Source: a bacterium
GTDB taxonomy: Bacteria; UBP15; UBA6099; JAJRTR01
DNA length: 6,336 nt
Assembly: GCA_024278215.1 (NCBI GenBank)
Contig: JAJRTR010000183.1
Span: 1 to 6,336, forward strand
Reading direction: 5' to 3'
In this document: positions 1 to 6,336 of the stretch, in pieces
How the letters are laid out: the number at the start of each line of letters is the position of its first letter
How positions within the stretch are numbered: position 1 is the first letter of the stretch
Made by a program: the position numbers and the translations under genes
Notes under the pieces: generated by a model
What the model was told of the DNA's origin: nothing
The model's database searches: none
Seen by the model: only the letters and a program-made list of their open reading frames with translations

Positions 1-1772
1 AGAAGCTCATGCACGTGGCCGAGGCTGTTGTGCGCCGCGGAGTTATTCGGCGACATATCAATGACTTTCCGGTAGGTATTGGCGGCTTCGTGGAGCATGC
101 CCAGCCGCTCCTGTATCAATCCTGTGACGAGGATATAATCGGGATTGTCCGGGTACAGTTCCAGAGCCCTGTCGATGTCGTTCTGCGCGTTGCGCAGATC
201 GCCGATCTTAATGTTGTATTTCGCGCCCTCGAAGAAGTTTGCCGCCCTCTCGGGTTTTGTTTCTTCAAGATGTTCATCTATTCGCTGTTGTTTTTCTTCA
301 GGATATAACGCGCCTCTTTTTCTGTCGCGCCTGTTGTAGTCTCTGACCGATCTGGTGTCTACTCCACCGTTGTTTCTCGTGATGCTTGCCGTATGTTTCG
401 TCTCAGGCTCAGTTTTATTGGCAACAGATGTTTTGTGGACAGCCTTCTGGGTTGCATATCTGTTCAACGTTCTGGTTGAAGTCTGCGTCGTTCGCGATCT
501 TTCTTTGACTTCAGGCTCGGATTTGGCAGAAGCGACAGCGCGCTGAGATGCCGCCGCCATCTGTTTTTCCGGTTTCTTTTCCGGCGCTTTCGCGGGCTCT
601 TTTTCAGTTTTCCGTGCTACAGCCGGTTCCGATGCTTTGACCGGTTCATTCTGTTCGGGCGTAACTTCTGGCGGTGTGGACTTCTTTTTTGGTTCGACCT
701 TCATGGGAGCGTGCGATCTGGATGTAGTGCGAGTTCTATGTCGCGGAGTATATTCCTGTGTTTCCGTGGTTCCTTCGGAGTCCTGCGAGGTTTCGGTCGT
801 TTTGTTTGCATCAACAGTTTTGGGAGGCGCAGCTGCCCTGGCGACAACGACAGGTTTTTCAACGGTGGGCTGAGCAGCCGGTTCTTTTTCAACGTCGGTT
901 TTTTTCACAGGCACCGGACTATGAGTCCTGCGCGGTTTATCTTTCAGTTCTATCTCTTTGGGCAGGCCAGCGAGTACGCCTTCCTGGTGTAGCGAATTAT
1001 TATATTTGTCGCGTTCGCCTTTGAGGAATTTGTAGTTTTCTTTGAATCTTTCGTTATCAGGCGCCATGTTGATAACTTTTTCCATTTCCTCGAGCGCCTT
1101 GTCGAAATTATTGAGTTTGTAGTAGGCATAGGCCAGGTTGTTGCGGGGCAGTGGATATTCCGGAGCGATTTCCACCGCCTTTTTGTGAAACTCGAGCGCA
1201 GTATCGAAGTCGCCGCGTTCGGTGTAGACATTACCGAGATTGATGTATGCCGTCAATAATTTATCGTTGAGTGCGAGAGCGTTGTTGAGAGCATCTTCCG
1301 CTTTGTCGAACTGCTTGAGCAGATAATAATTCTGACCGATGTTGTTGTAGATAATAGCCCTGTCGGGGCTGTCATCGGGAGTCAGTGCGAGAGCCTTGTT
1401 GAAGGAATCAATGGAGTTCTGGTATTTACCTTTGGCGTTGTAGCAGACACCCAGCCCGCTGTAAGCCTCGGGCAGGTTGCCGTCGAGTTGCACAGCCTTG
1501 TCAAGAGCAGTGAGAGCATCTTCGTAATTTGCCACGTCGATATATGCGAGCCCGAGCGCATTCAGGTAAAAAGCGTTGTCGGGTTCGGCGTCGACGGATT
1601 TCTTAAGTTCTTCGAGAGATTTCTCCGCCTGTCCCTTTTTCTGCAGCTCCAGCGCAGACTGGTAATGTTCCCATCCTGTCTGTGCCATAACATTTGCCGC
1701 GAAAACCGTGGTAACAAAAAATAAAACGGCAAACACAAAAGAGAATTTTTCTTTCATTTTGTTTTTTGTCAT
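1..1772 (-). CDS. Exported TPR-repeat protein with long low-complexity linker (3' end beyond window)
   Basis: An uninterrupted frame of 590 codons runs from ATG at 1772 to the left edge with no stop, so the C-terminus is missing. Residues 1-30 look like a Sec signal peptide: a lysine-rich start (MTKNKMKEK), a hydrophobic core (FAVLFFVTTVFAA) and a likely cut after NVMA. About six TPR units follow at residues 33-240, with typical spacing of about 34 residues and signatures such as NALGLAYIDVANYEDAL and NLGNVYTERGDFDTAL. Residues about 270-505 are a disordered-looking linker rich in Pro, Lys, Glu, Thr, Ala and Arg. TPR units resume at about 508 (AQNDIDRALELYPDNP) and continue off the window. 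TPRs are protein-binding scaffolds, so the role is probably assembly or anchoring in the periplasm or at the surface; the partner is unknown. The start is supported by a GAGGTG ribosome site five bases upstream. The gene is divergent from the helicase gene. Gene and fold are secure; the function is not. Confidence 0.93.
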   Translation of the reverse strand, partial: MTKNKMKEKFSFVFAVLFFVTTVFAANVMAQTGWEHYQSALELQKKGQAEKSLEELKKSVDAEPDNAFYLNALGLAYIDVANYEDALTALDKAVQLDGNLPEAYSGLGVCYNAKGKYQNSIDSFNKALALTPDDSPDRAIIYNNIGQNYYLLKQFDKAEDALNNALALNDKLLTAYINLGNVYTERGDFDTALEFHKKAVEIAPEYPLPRNNLAYAYYKLNNFDKALEEMEKVINMAPDNERFKENYKFLKGERDKYNNSLHQEGVLAGLPKEIELKDKPRRTHSPVPVKKTDVEKEPAAQPTVEKPVVVARAAAPPKTVDANKTTETSQDSEGTTETQEYTPRHRTRTTSRSHAPMKVEPKKKSTPPEVTPEQNEPVKASEPAVARKTEKEPAKAPEKKPEKQMAAASQRAVASAKSEPEVKERSRTTQTSTRTLNRYATQKAVHKTSVANKTEPETKHTASITRNNGGVDTRSVRDYNRRDRKRGALYPEEKQQRIDEHLEETKPERAANFFEGAKYNIKIGDLRNAQNDIDRALELYPDNPDYILVTGLIQERLGMLHEAANTYRKVIDMSPNNSAAHNSLGHVHEL

Positions 1773-1777
1773 GGTTA

Positions 1778-1783
1778 CACCTC
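1778..1783 (-). promoter_or_regulatory. Shine-Dalgarno site of the TPR gene
   Basis: On the minus strand this reads GAGGTG, five bases before the ATG at 1772-1770. It decides the start over the in-frame ATG five codons later (1757-1755), which has no comparable site and would shorten the basic n-region of the signal peptide. Confidence 0.8.
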
Positions 1784-1828
1784 TATAAGATTCTACATAA
1801 ACTGCGTTTTTTTGAAAAGTAGTTTCTA

Positions 1829-1857
1829 ATAATATTACTTGTATAGTTCATTGACAA
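1829..1857 (-). promoter_or_regulatory. Sigma70-type promoter for the TPR gene
   Basis: Minus strand: TTGTCA (1857-1852) and TATTAT (1834-1829) are separated by exactly 17 bases. Each hexamer has one mismatch to the housekeeping consensus. Transcription would begin near 1822, giving a leader of about 50 bases before the ATG at 1772. The site sits in an AT-rich intergenic stretch, as expected. It is a pattern match only, and the consensus is assumed to hold for this organism. Confidence 0.55.
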
Positions 1858-1878
1858 CGAAATGAAAAGTGATATGAA
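1851..1878 (+). promoter_or_regulatory. Candidate promoter for the helicase gene
   Basis: Plus strand: a perfect TTGACA (1851-1856), 16 bases, then TATGAA (1873-1878), which matches four of six -10 positions. It would give a leader of roughly 95-100 bases before the ATG at 1982. The -35 hexamer lies on the same bases as the -35 of the divergent TPR promoter. The weak -10 keeps confidence low. No clearly better plus-strand promoter is visible between 1773 and 1981. Confidence 0.35.
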
Positions 1879-1967
1879 AAAAAATGGAAAAGGTAGCTTC
1901 ATGTCCATATGTTTTATCCTTAAACCTCGAATAATGATACTGATACCACTAATATTGTTATAAGCAG

Positions 1968-1973
1968 AAAGGA
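1968..1973 (+). promoter_or_regulatory. Shine-Dalgarno site of the helicase gene
   Basis: AAAGGA ends eight bases before the ATG at 1982 but only two bases before the in-frame TTG at 1976. Normal spacing therefore favours the ATG, which removes two residues from the longest possible reading. Confidence 0.7.
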
Positions 1974-1981
1974 CCTTGCCG

Positions 1982-4318
1982 ATGCCGCGAAAATGGGTGC
2001 GTGAAGCGATTGCGAAGCTTAAATTAACAGCCGATTACAAGGATCAGGCTGTTTATATAAAGGAGTATAAGCCCCGAAAAGCTGAATATGGAAATCTGAA
2101 TCAGCCGGTTTCGCACATCCTGGAAAGTAATCTCAAGAAAACAGGCATCCGAAAATTATACTCCCATCAGGTCGAGGCGATAAACAATATCATGTCCGGC
2201 AGGGACGTTGTTATAGTCACGGAAACGGCAAGTGGGAAATCGTTATGTTACAACATCCCTGTGTTGGAAGAAGTGTTGGGCGACGGCGATGCGAGGGCGT
2301 TGTATCTGTTTCCCACCAAGGCACTCGGGCAGGACCAGGCACGTATGCTGCACCATCTTATCGCACCTGATGCGGAATATGTCGAAGGAAAGTATGCTTA
2401 TACGCCGGCCTGCGGACACAGGAAAATAAAACTCGGCACTTATGACGGCGACACGCCCCGTGAGGTGCGGCCCGCGCTCAGACGTGCCGCGCAGATTATC
2501 CTTACGAATCCCGATATGCTTTCGCTCGGCATTCTGCCCAATCATAAACGTCTGTGGAGCAGGTTCTTCAGCAATTTGCGATACATCGTCATAGACGAAA
2601 TACATATATATCGCGGCGTATTCGGGTCGCATATAGCGAATCTTATGCGGCGGCTCGATAGAATATGCGAACACTATGGCGCACGCCCGATATTTGTTTG
2701 CTGTTCGGCAACAATAGCGAATCCCGCCGAACACGCTTCGAGGCTCACCGGGCGAGATGTCGTGCCGATTGTAAGAAGCGGAGCGCCTTCTGCCGGACGT
2801 ACGTTCGTAATGTGGAACCCGCCGCTGAGCGACGATGAGTCGGGAGCCGATACGCGCAGCCCGCTCGCCGAGACGATCGACCTTTTTACGCATTTCGTCG
2901 CGCGGGGAAAACGCACTATTGTCTTTGCACGTGCGAAGCCGACTGTCGAGGTGATATTGAAGTATGCGAGAGATAAGCTCATCGGCGGCAGCGTGCGGCC
3001 CGAAGCGATCGTCTCCTACCGCGCCGGTTATCTCGCTTCCGAACGGCGCGCCATCGAGAGGTCCCTCGCGGAAGGCGAGTTGCTGGGTGTCACCTGCACG
3101 AACGCGCTCGAACTCGGTGTCGATATCGGCAGCCTCGACGTGGCGATAATCAACGGTTGCCCGGGTTCGATAGCCGGTGTATGGCAGCAGGCGGGCAGGG
3201 CAGGGCGCAGAAGCAGCGGTTCCATATCTTTTTTTGTCGCTTACAATGAGCCGCTCGATCAATACTTCATGCGTCACCCCGAATACTTTTTCGGGCGTCC
3301 GGTCGAGGAGGCGATTGTGAATCCGGAGAATCCCTATATACTCAAACTCCATCTCCAGGCCGCAGCCGCGGAATTGCCGCTGAATAAATCCGAAAAAACT
3401 CTGTTCGGCGGCGATTTCATAAAACTTGTGCGGCAGATGATAAGCAAAGGCGATGTGCGCGAGACGCGCAGCGGCGCACACTGGGTAGGCGCGGATTTCC
3501 CGGCATCTCAGATAAACATGCGTTCCGCTTCCTCGCATCGTTACGTTATCATGCTTCCGAACGGTAGTTTAATAGGCGAGATGGACGGTTCGACAGTTTT
3601 TCAGTACCTGCACGACGGCGCTGTCTACCTGCACCAGGGCAATTCTTATATAGTCGAGCATCTCGATCTTAAAGAAAAAATAGCGCATGTAAGGCAGCGT
3701 GTGGTCGATTATTACACGAGATCATTATCGAACGAAAGTATACTGGTCGACGAAACACTGCTGAAAAAGAAAATGGGACGTATGCCTGTTTATTTCGGCT
3801 ACGTGGACGTCACCAGCAGTGTGCATTCATATAAAAAGGTGCGCAGGCAGGATGATACGGTTTTGGGCTGGGAGGACCTTTTTTATCCCGAGGAAAAGCT
3901 ATGGACGCAGGGCTTCTGGTTTGTGCCGCCGGACAGCGTGATTCGAAAGGTGCAAAAAGAGGGTGTCGACATCGCCGGCGGCCTGCACGCCATCGAACAC
4001 GCCGCCATTTCACTGATGCCGTTCATGGCAATGTGCGACCGGGGTGATATCGGCGGTGTGTCTACAGACTCGCATCCCGACACCGACGGCAAACCCGCCG
4101 TCTTTATTCACGACGGCTACGAAGGCGGAATAGGGCTGTCCGAGACGTGCTATAATCGTATCGAAGAACTGCTCGGAAAAACACTCGAGTTGATTGAGGA
4201 CTGTCCGTGCAAGACCGGCTGCCCGTCGTGTATCCAGTCGCCGAAATGCGGCAACATGAACGAACCGCTCGACAAGGAGGCCGCTGTTATGATCCTTTCG
4301 GGGATACTTGCGAAATAG
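1982..4318 (+). CDS. mrfA: MrfA/YprA-family superfamily 2 DNA helicase with C-terminal Zn-cysteine cluster (DUF1998 type)
   Basis: Predicted ATP-driven DNA helicase of 778 residues. Counting from ATG 1982, the motifs are LYSHQVEAI (59-67), Walker A TASGKS (82-87), LFPTKALGQ (109-117), GTYDGDTP (152-159), LTNPDM (174-179), Walker B DEIH (205-208), SAT (242-244), TIVFAR (312-317), NALELGVDIG (374-383) and QQAGRAGRR (402-410). The C-terminal half carries the marks of this family: HAIEHA and MCDRGDIGG (669-692), HDGYEGGIGLSE (710-721), and a cysteine cluster at 741, 743, 747, 750 and 756 expected to hold zinc. Bacillus MrfA, of similar length, is a 3'-5' helicase that works with the nuclease MrfB in repair of mitomycin C damage; eukaryotic Hrq1 is related. 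No MrfB-like gene lies here, so the repair role is inferred from family only. Nothing essential is missing. An exported-protein gene follows on the same strand. Confidence 0.95.
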   Translation: MPRKWVREAIAKLKLTADYKDQAVYIKEYKPRKAEYGNLNQPVSHILESNLKKTGIRKLYSHQVEAINNIMSGRDVVIVTETASGKSLCYNIPVLEEVLGDGDARALYLFPTKALGQDQARMLHHLIAPDAEYVEGKYAYTPACGHRKIKLGTYDGDTPREVRPALRRAAQIILTNPDMLSLGILPNHKRLWSRFFSNLRYIVIDEIHIYRGVFGSHIANLMRRLDRICEHYGARPIFVCCSATIANPAEHASRLTGRDVVPIVRSGAPSAGRTFVMWNPPLSDDESGADTRSPLAETIDLFTHFVARGKRTIVFARAKPTVEVILKYARDKLIGGSVRPEAIVSYRAGYLASERRAIERSLAEGELLGVTCTNALELGVDIGSLDVAIINGCPGSIAGVWQQAGRAGRRSSGSISFFVAYNEPLDQYFMRHPEYFFGRPVEEAIVNPENPYILKLHLQAAAAELPLNKSEKTLFGGDFIKLVRQMISKGDVRETRSGAHWVGADFPASQINMRSASSHRYVIMLPNGSLIGEMDGSTVFQYLHDGAVYLHQGNSYIVEHLDLKEKIAHVRQRVVDYYTRSLSNESILVDETLLKKKMGRMPVYFGYVDVTSSVHSYKKVRRQDDTVLGWEDLFYPEEKLWTQGFWFVPPDSVIRKVQKEGVDIAGGLHAIEHAAISLMPFMAMCDRGDIGGVSTDSHPDTDGKPAVFIHDGYEGGIGLSETCYNRIEELLGKTLELIEDCPCKTGCPSCIQSPKCGNMNEPLDKEAAVMILSGILAK
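4202..4249 (+). other. Zinc-binding cysteine cluster of the helicase
   Basis: These codons encode CPCKTGCPSC followed by IQSPKC, that is C-x-C-x3-C-x2-C-x5-C near the end of the helicase. MrfA-type proteins carry such a cluster in their C-terminal domain, and it separates them from ordinary DEAD-box helicases. Which four of the five cysteines bind metal cannot be told from sequence. Confidence 0.75.
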
Positions 4319-4407
4319 ACAAACATTCTTTTGCAATCGGCTCGGATGTTAAAGTCGTTTTGTAAATATGTTGTATACATGGATGCAGCACAGACTGAAG
4401 ACGAATT

Positions 4408-4411
4408 GGAG
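4408..4411 (+). promoter_or_regulatory. Shine-Dalgarno site deciding a TTG start
   Basis: GGAG lies six bases before the TTG at 4418-4420. Starting there gives MITRKCFGTVAVLIAG, a normal signal-peptide beginning. The upstream in-frame candidates (TTG 4331, ATG 4346, ATG 4379) lack a good ribosome site and would put an acidic stretch (QTEDELE) ahead of the hydrophobic core. Confidence 0.6.
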
Positions 4412-4417
4412 ATTGTT

Positions 4418-6145
4418 TTGATCACACGGAAATGTTTCGGAACAGTTGCGGTACTGATCGCGGGAATAGTTGCATTTACAATATCTTTTTTCAATGATTG
4501 CGCGGCAGAATATTCTTCGGCGGTGCCGCCGGTCGAGGTGCATAGTGACGAAAAAGGCGATTATGTGATAGACCGCCCGTTTCCGCAATGGGTGCGTGAG
4601 GATGCCGCGGGAGAAGTGAACACGACCGAATGTGTGAAGGACGCGCGAATACCGCAGTGGGCGCTGCCGCCCGCGGTCGAACCGGTAAGATGTGCCGCGC
4701 TTAATGCCGAAAAGACGGAAATGTGGGCGGCCACCGCGAGTGGTGTTATATACATGGATCTCGCAGGCAAAAGGAAATTGTACTTCGCGGGCCGCCGCTG
4801 GCTTCCCGATGATGATGTCCTGTCTGTCGGCGTCGATAAGAACGGCGATGCTTATGTGAAAACAGCCGGTGGGACCGGCCTGATATCGAGGCGACCTATG
4901 ACACTCGAAGAGAAGGCGCTTTACTTCGAGCAGATAGCACAGGAACGTCACAACAGGGAAGGGATGATAACGAATTCGCCCCTGAAAACCGCCGGTGATG
5001 TGAACTCATATTATCTGAGCGACGACGACAACGATGGTCAGTGGACGGAGATGTACCTTGCCGCCGAGTGCTTCCGCTATGCCGTGACAAAAGACCCGGA
5101 AGCGCTGCGCAATGCTCGCGAATCATACAGTGCGATGAAAAAACTCCTGACGATAACGCCTGTAAAAGGATATGTCGCGCGCTCCGTGCTGTCTGCGGAT
5201 AAGTGCCCCGGAGCCGACCCCGAGAGATGGCGGATGCACGAGTCCGGCAAGCTGTGCTGGAAAAGCGATACTAGTAAAGACGAGTTGATCGGCCACTACC
5301 TGGGACTGCCCGTCTATTATGATCTTGTCGCCGATGACCGGGAACGCGCCGAGGTCCGCACTCTGATAAGGGACCTTACCGACTATATCGCGGACAACGG
5401 TTTCAGGCTGCTCGATGAAAATGGCAGAGTGACAACTTACGGCAACCTCGACCCGGAATGGGTCAACGGTCCGGTGGGCCGGCTCGGCGACCAGGGGCTC
5501 AACAGCCTCGCGGCGCTGGCTATCGTTATGTCGGCCTACAAAATAACGGGCGACGAAAAGTACTACGATGATTTTAAACGGCTGATAACAGATCACGCGT
5601 ATCACAGAAACGTGATGAAGGAAAAGGAAATATCCGACAGGTTCCAGGTGAATCATGACAGCGATGAAATGGCGGCGCTTGGTTTCTACAGCCTTCTTCG
5701 CTATATGGATAAGTCTAAACTCCGCGACAAGTATATACTCGAAGGCCTGAAGCGGTTGTGGCGACACGACCTGCCCGAGAGGAATCCTGAACAGATAATA
5801 ATCTACGGCGCTTTTGCGGGAAAGGATTTCGGACTCGATAAAGCGGTGGAAACGCTTATGGAGATTCCACTGGACCTGGTCGAGTGGGATGTTGTCAACA
5901 GCGGCAGGAAAGATATAATTGAGAATCGGAACCTCGACAGGACGGGCGAACACCAGAGCCGTGAGGTGCTGTCGTACACGGAAACAAGAACAATGAGATG
6001 GTCTGAGAATATGTATCAACTCGATGTGCGCGGCGGCGGCAGGAGTGAGATGGTGCCTACGTTCTGGCTGCTGCCGTACTGGATGGCGAGGTATCACGGG
6101 ATGATAAGATTACCGGATGCGGATCAGGCCGTTGGCCCGCAGTAA
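4418..6145 (+). CDS. Exported protein of unknown reaction: short propeller-like segment plus predicted (alpha/alpha) glycosidase-like domain
   Basis: From TTG 4418 the product has 575 residues (up to 604 from TTG 4331). Residues 1-30 form a Sec signal peptide with basic ITRK, hydrophobic VAVLIAGIVAFTISFF and a likely cut after DCAA; no lipobox is seen. Residues about 80-160 resemble one or two blades of a sensor-type propeller (MWAATASGVIYMDLAG, then VGVDKNGDAYVKT), too few for a closed ring. The rest is mainly helical with conserved-looking blocks: ERHNREGMI (176-184), SDDDNDGQWTEMYLAAE (201-217), DTSKDELIGHYLGLPVYYD (284-302), NHDSDEMAAL (412-421), EIPLDLVEWD (482-491) and FWLLPYWMARYHGMI (549-563). 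These recall a recurring uncharacterised family of exported proteins with an (alpha/alpha)-barrel look, suggesting a glycan lyase or hydrolase. That link is from memory and no catalytic residue can be assigned. The gene follows the helicase after 99 bases. Confidence 0.85.
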   Translation: MITRKCFGTVAVLIAGIVAFTISFFNDCAAEYSSAVPPVEVHSDEKGDYVIDRPFPQWVREDAAGEVNTTECVKDARIPQWALPPAVEPVRCAALNAEKTEMWAATASGVIYMDLAGKRKLYFAGRRWLPDDDVLSVGVDKNGDAYVKTAGGTGLISRRPMTLEEKALYFEQIAQERHNREGMITNSPLKTAGDVNSYYLSDDDNDGQWTEMYLAAECFRYAVTKDPEALRNARESYSAMKKLLTITPVKGYVARSVLSADKCPGADPERWRMHESGKLCWKSDTSKDELIGHYLGLPVYYDLVADDRERAEVRTLIRDLTDYIADNGFRLLDENGRVTTYGNLDPEWVNGPVGRLGDQGLNSLAALAIVMSAYKITGDEKYYDDFKRLITDHAYHRNVMKEKEISDRFQVNHDSDEMAALGFYSLLRYMDKSKLRDKYILEGLKRLWRHDLPERNPEQIIIYGAFAGKDFGLDKAVETLMEIPLDLVEWDVVNSGRKDIIENRNLDRTGEHQSREVLSYTETRTMRWSENMYQLDVRGGGRSEMVPTFWLLPYWMARYHGMIRLPDADQAVGPQ

Positions 6146-6228
6146 GCGACAACATGTTTAATGCCTTCTCCCTTATAAATGATCTTCCTGTACTCGTATC
6201 TGGACAGTACCAAGTTCTGGATAATACT
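6146..6228. other. Short convergent intergenic gap, no clear terminator
   Basis: This gap separates the end of the exported-protein gene from the stop of the minus-strand gene entering from the right. It contains a direct repeat TCTGGA (6199-6204 and 6216-6221) and an imperfect hairpin CAGTAC-CAA-GTTCTG (6205-6219). The nearest T-run (6236-6241) is 16 bases further on and inside the neighbouring gene, so this is not a standard intrinsic terminator. No coding signal is seen. Confidence 0.4.
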
Positions 6229-6336
6229 TTACCCCTTTTTTACTGATTTGCGAAGCTTGGCGAGTTCGACGGATAGGTCGATCCATTCGCCGGTAAGTTT
6301 TTTGAATTGCTTATAATTTGCTATTTGTTTTTTCAC
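6229..6336 (-). CDS. C-terminal end of a small protein, possibly transposase-associated (DUF6788-like)
   Basis: On the minus strand, 35 codons are open from the right edge to a TAA at 6231-6229. The peptide begins VKKQIANYKQFKKLTGEW and ends LAKLRKSVKKG. The spacing Y-x2-F-x2-L, then W-I-D-L-S-x-E-L-x2-L, predicts an amphipathic helix. It recalls the tail of small proteins often encoded beside transposases (DUF6788 type, from memory). The GTG at the very edge could in principle be a start, but a truncated larger gene is more likely. The part that would settle the identity lies outside the window. If right, a mobile element or its relic borders this locus. Confidence 0.5.
   Translation of the reverse strand: MKKQIANYKQFKKLTGEWIDLSVELAKLRKSVKKG

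Noticed and set aside
701-1231. Two minus-strand frames of 63 and 93 codons in the TPR gene
   Set aside because: They are in a different phase from the TPR frame and overlap it completely; the repeats are explained by the long frame.
9-1724. Several plus-strand open frames of 60-100 codons across the left third
   Set aside because: They all lie antisense to the continuous 590-codon TPR frame, which has a signal peptide, regular repeats and a good ribosome site.
1931-1964. Repeated GATAC and an AT-rich near-inverted repeat just before the helicase gene as an operator
   Set aside because: The repeat units are only five or six bases and the inverted arms do not match well; chance is enough in AT-rich sequence.
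2243-3538. Open frame of 431 codons on the minus strand inside the helicase gene
   Set aside because: Its codons are exact complements of the helicase codons, so it stays open only because the helicase avoids TTA, CTA and TCA over this stretch. The predicted peptide shows no recognisable domain and the sense strand carries every helicase motif.
4351-4379. Promoter for the exported-protein gene using TATACA at 4374-4379
   Set aside because: No acceptable -35 hexamer lies 16-18 bases upstream and there is no proper extended -10, so I cannot support it.
4349-4951. Open frame of 200 codons on the minus strand over the start of the exported-protein gene
   Set aside because: No recognisable domain; the plus strand has a ribosome site, signal peptide and conserved-looking blocks over the same bases.
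5123-6097. Open frame of 324 codons on the minus strand inside the exported-protein gene
   Set aside because: It has the same exact-complement phase as the case in the helicase gene and ends at a sense TCA serine codon. It reflects codon bias, not a gene.
6205-6241. Hairpin CAGTAC-CAA-GTTCTG with a later T-run as a terminator
   Set aside because: The stem is short with a mismatch and the T-run is 16 bases away inside the neighbouring gene, so it does not fit an intrinsic terminator.

Overview
The window holds three substantial protein genes and the end of a fourth. It looks like a moderate-GC chromosome (roughly half G+C by eye) with AT-rich intergenic gaps, from a bacterium that exports proteins through Sec signal peptides. 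The exported protein at 4418-6145 recalls a family I associate, from memory only, with Planctomycetota, Lentisphaerota and similar environmental bacteria. That placement is a guess; no rRNA or other marker gene is present.

Layout. Minus strand, left edge to 1772: a long secreted or periplasmic TPR protein with an N-terminal TPR array, a long charged low-complexity linker and a second TPR array that runs off the window. Positions 1773-1981: a 209-base divergent intergenic region with a good sigma70-type promoter for the TPR gene and a weaker one facing the other way; their -35 hexamers overlap. Plus strand 1982-4318: a complete superfamily 2 helicase of the MrfA/YprA (Hrq1-related) class with all expected helicase motifs and the C-terminal cysteine cluster. 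Plus strand 4418-6145: an exported protein of about 575 residues with a short propeller-like segment followed by a helical, glycosidase-like domain of unknown reaction. Positions 6146-6228: a short convergent gap with no clear terminator. Minus strand 6229-6336: the last 35 codons of a gene that enters from the right and resembles small proteins that accompany transposases.

How the genes fit together. The helicase and the exported protein point the same way with a 99-base gap and no visible terminator between them, so they may share a transcript, but their likely jobs (DNA repair inside the cell, polymer or glycan handling outside) do not obviously connect. The TPR gene is divergent and may be co-regulated with the helicase through the shared promoter region. 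MrfB, the nuclease partner known in Bacillus, is not in the window. I see no CRISPR array, tRNA, rRNA, riboswitch or complete mobile element. The best candidate for undescribed biology is the exported 575-residue protein.
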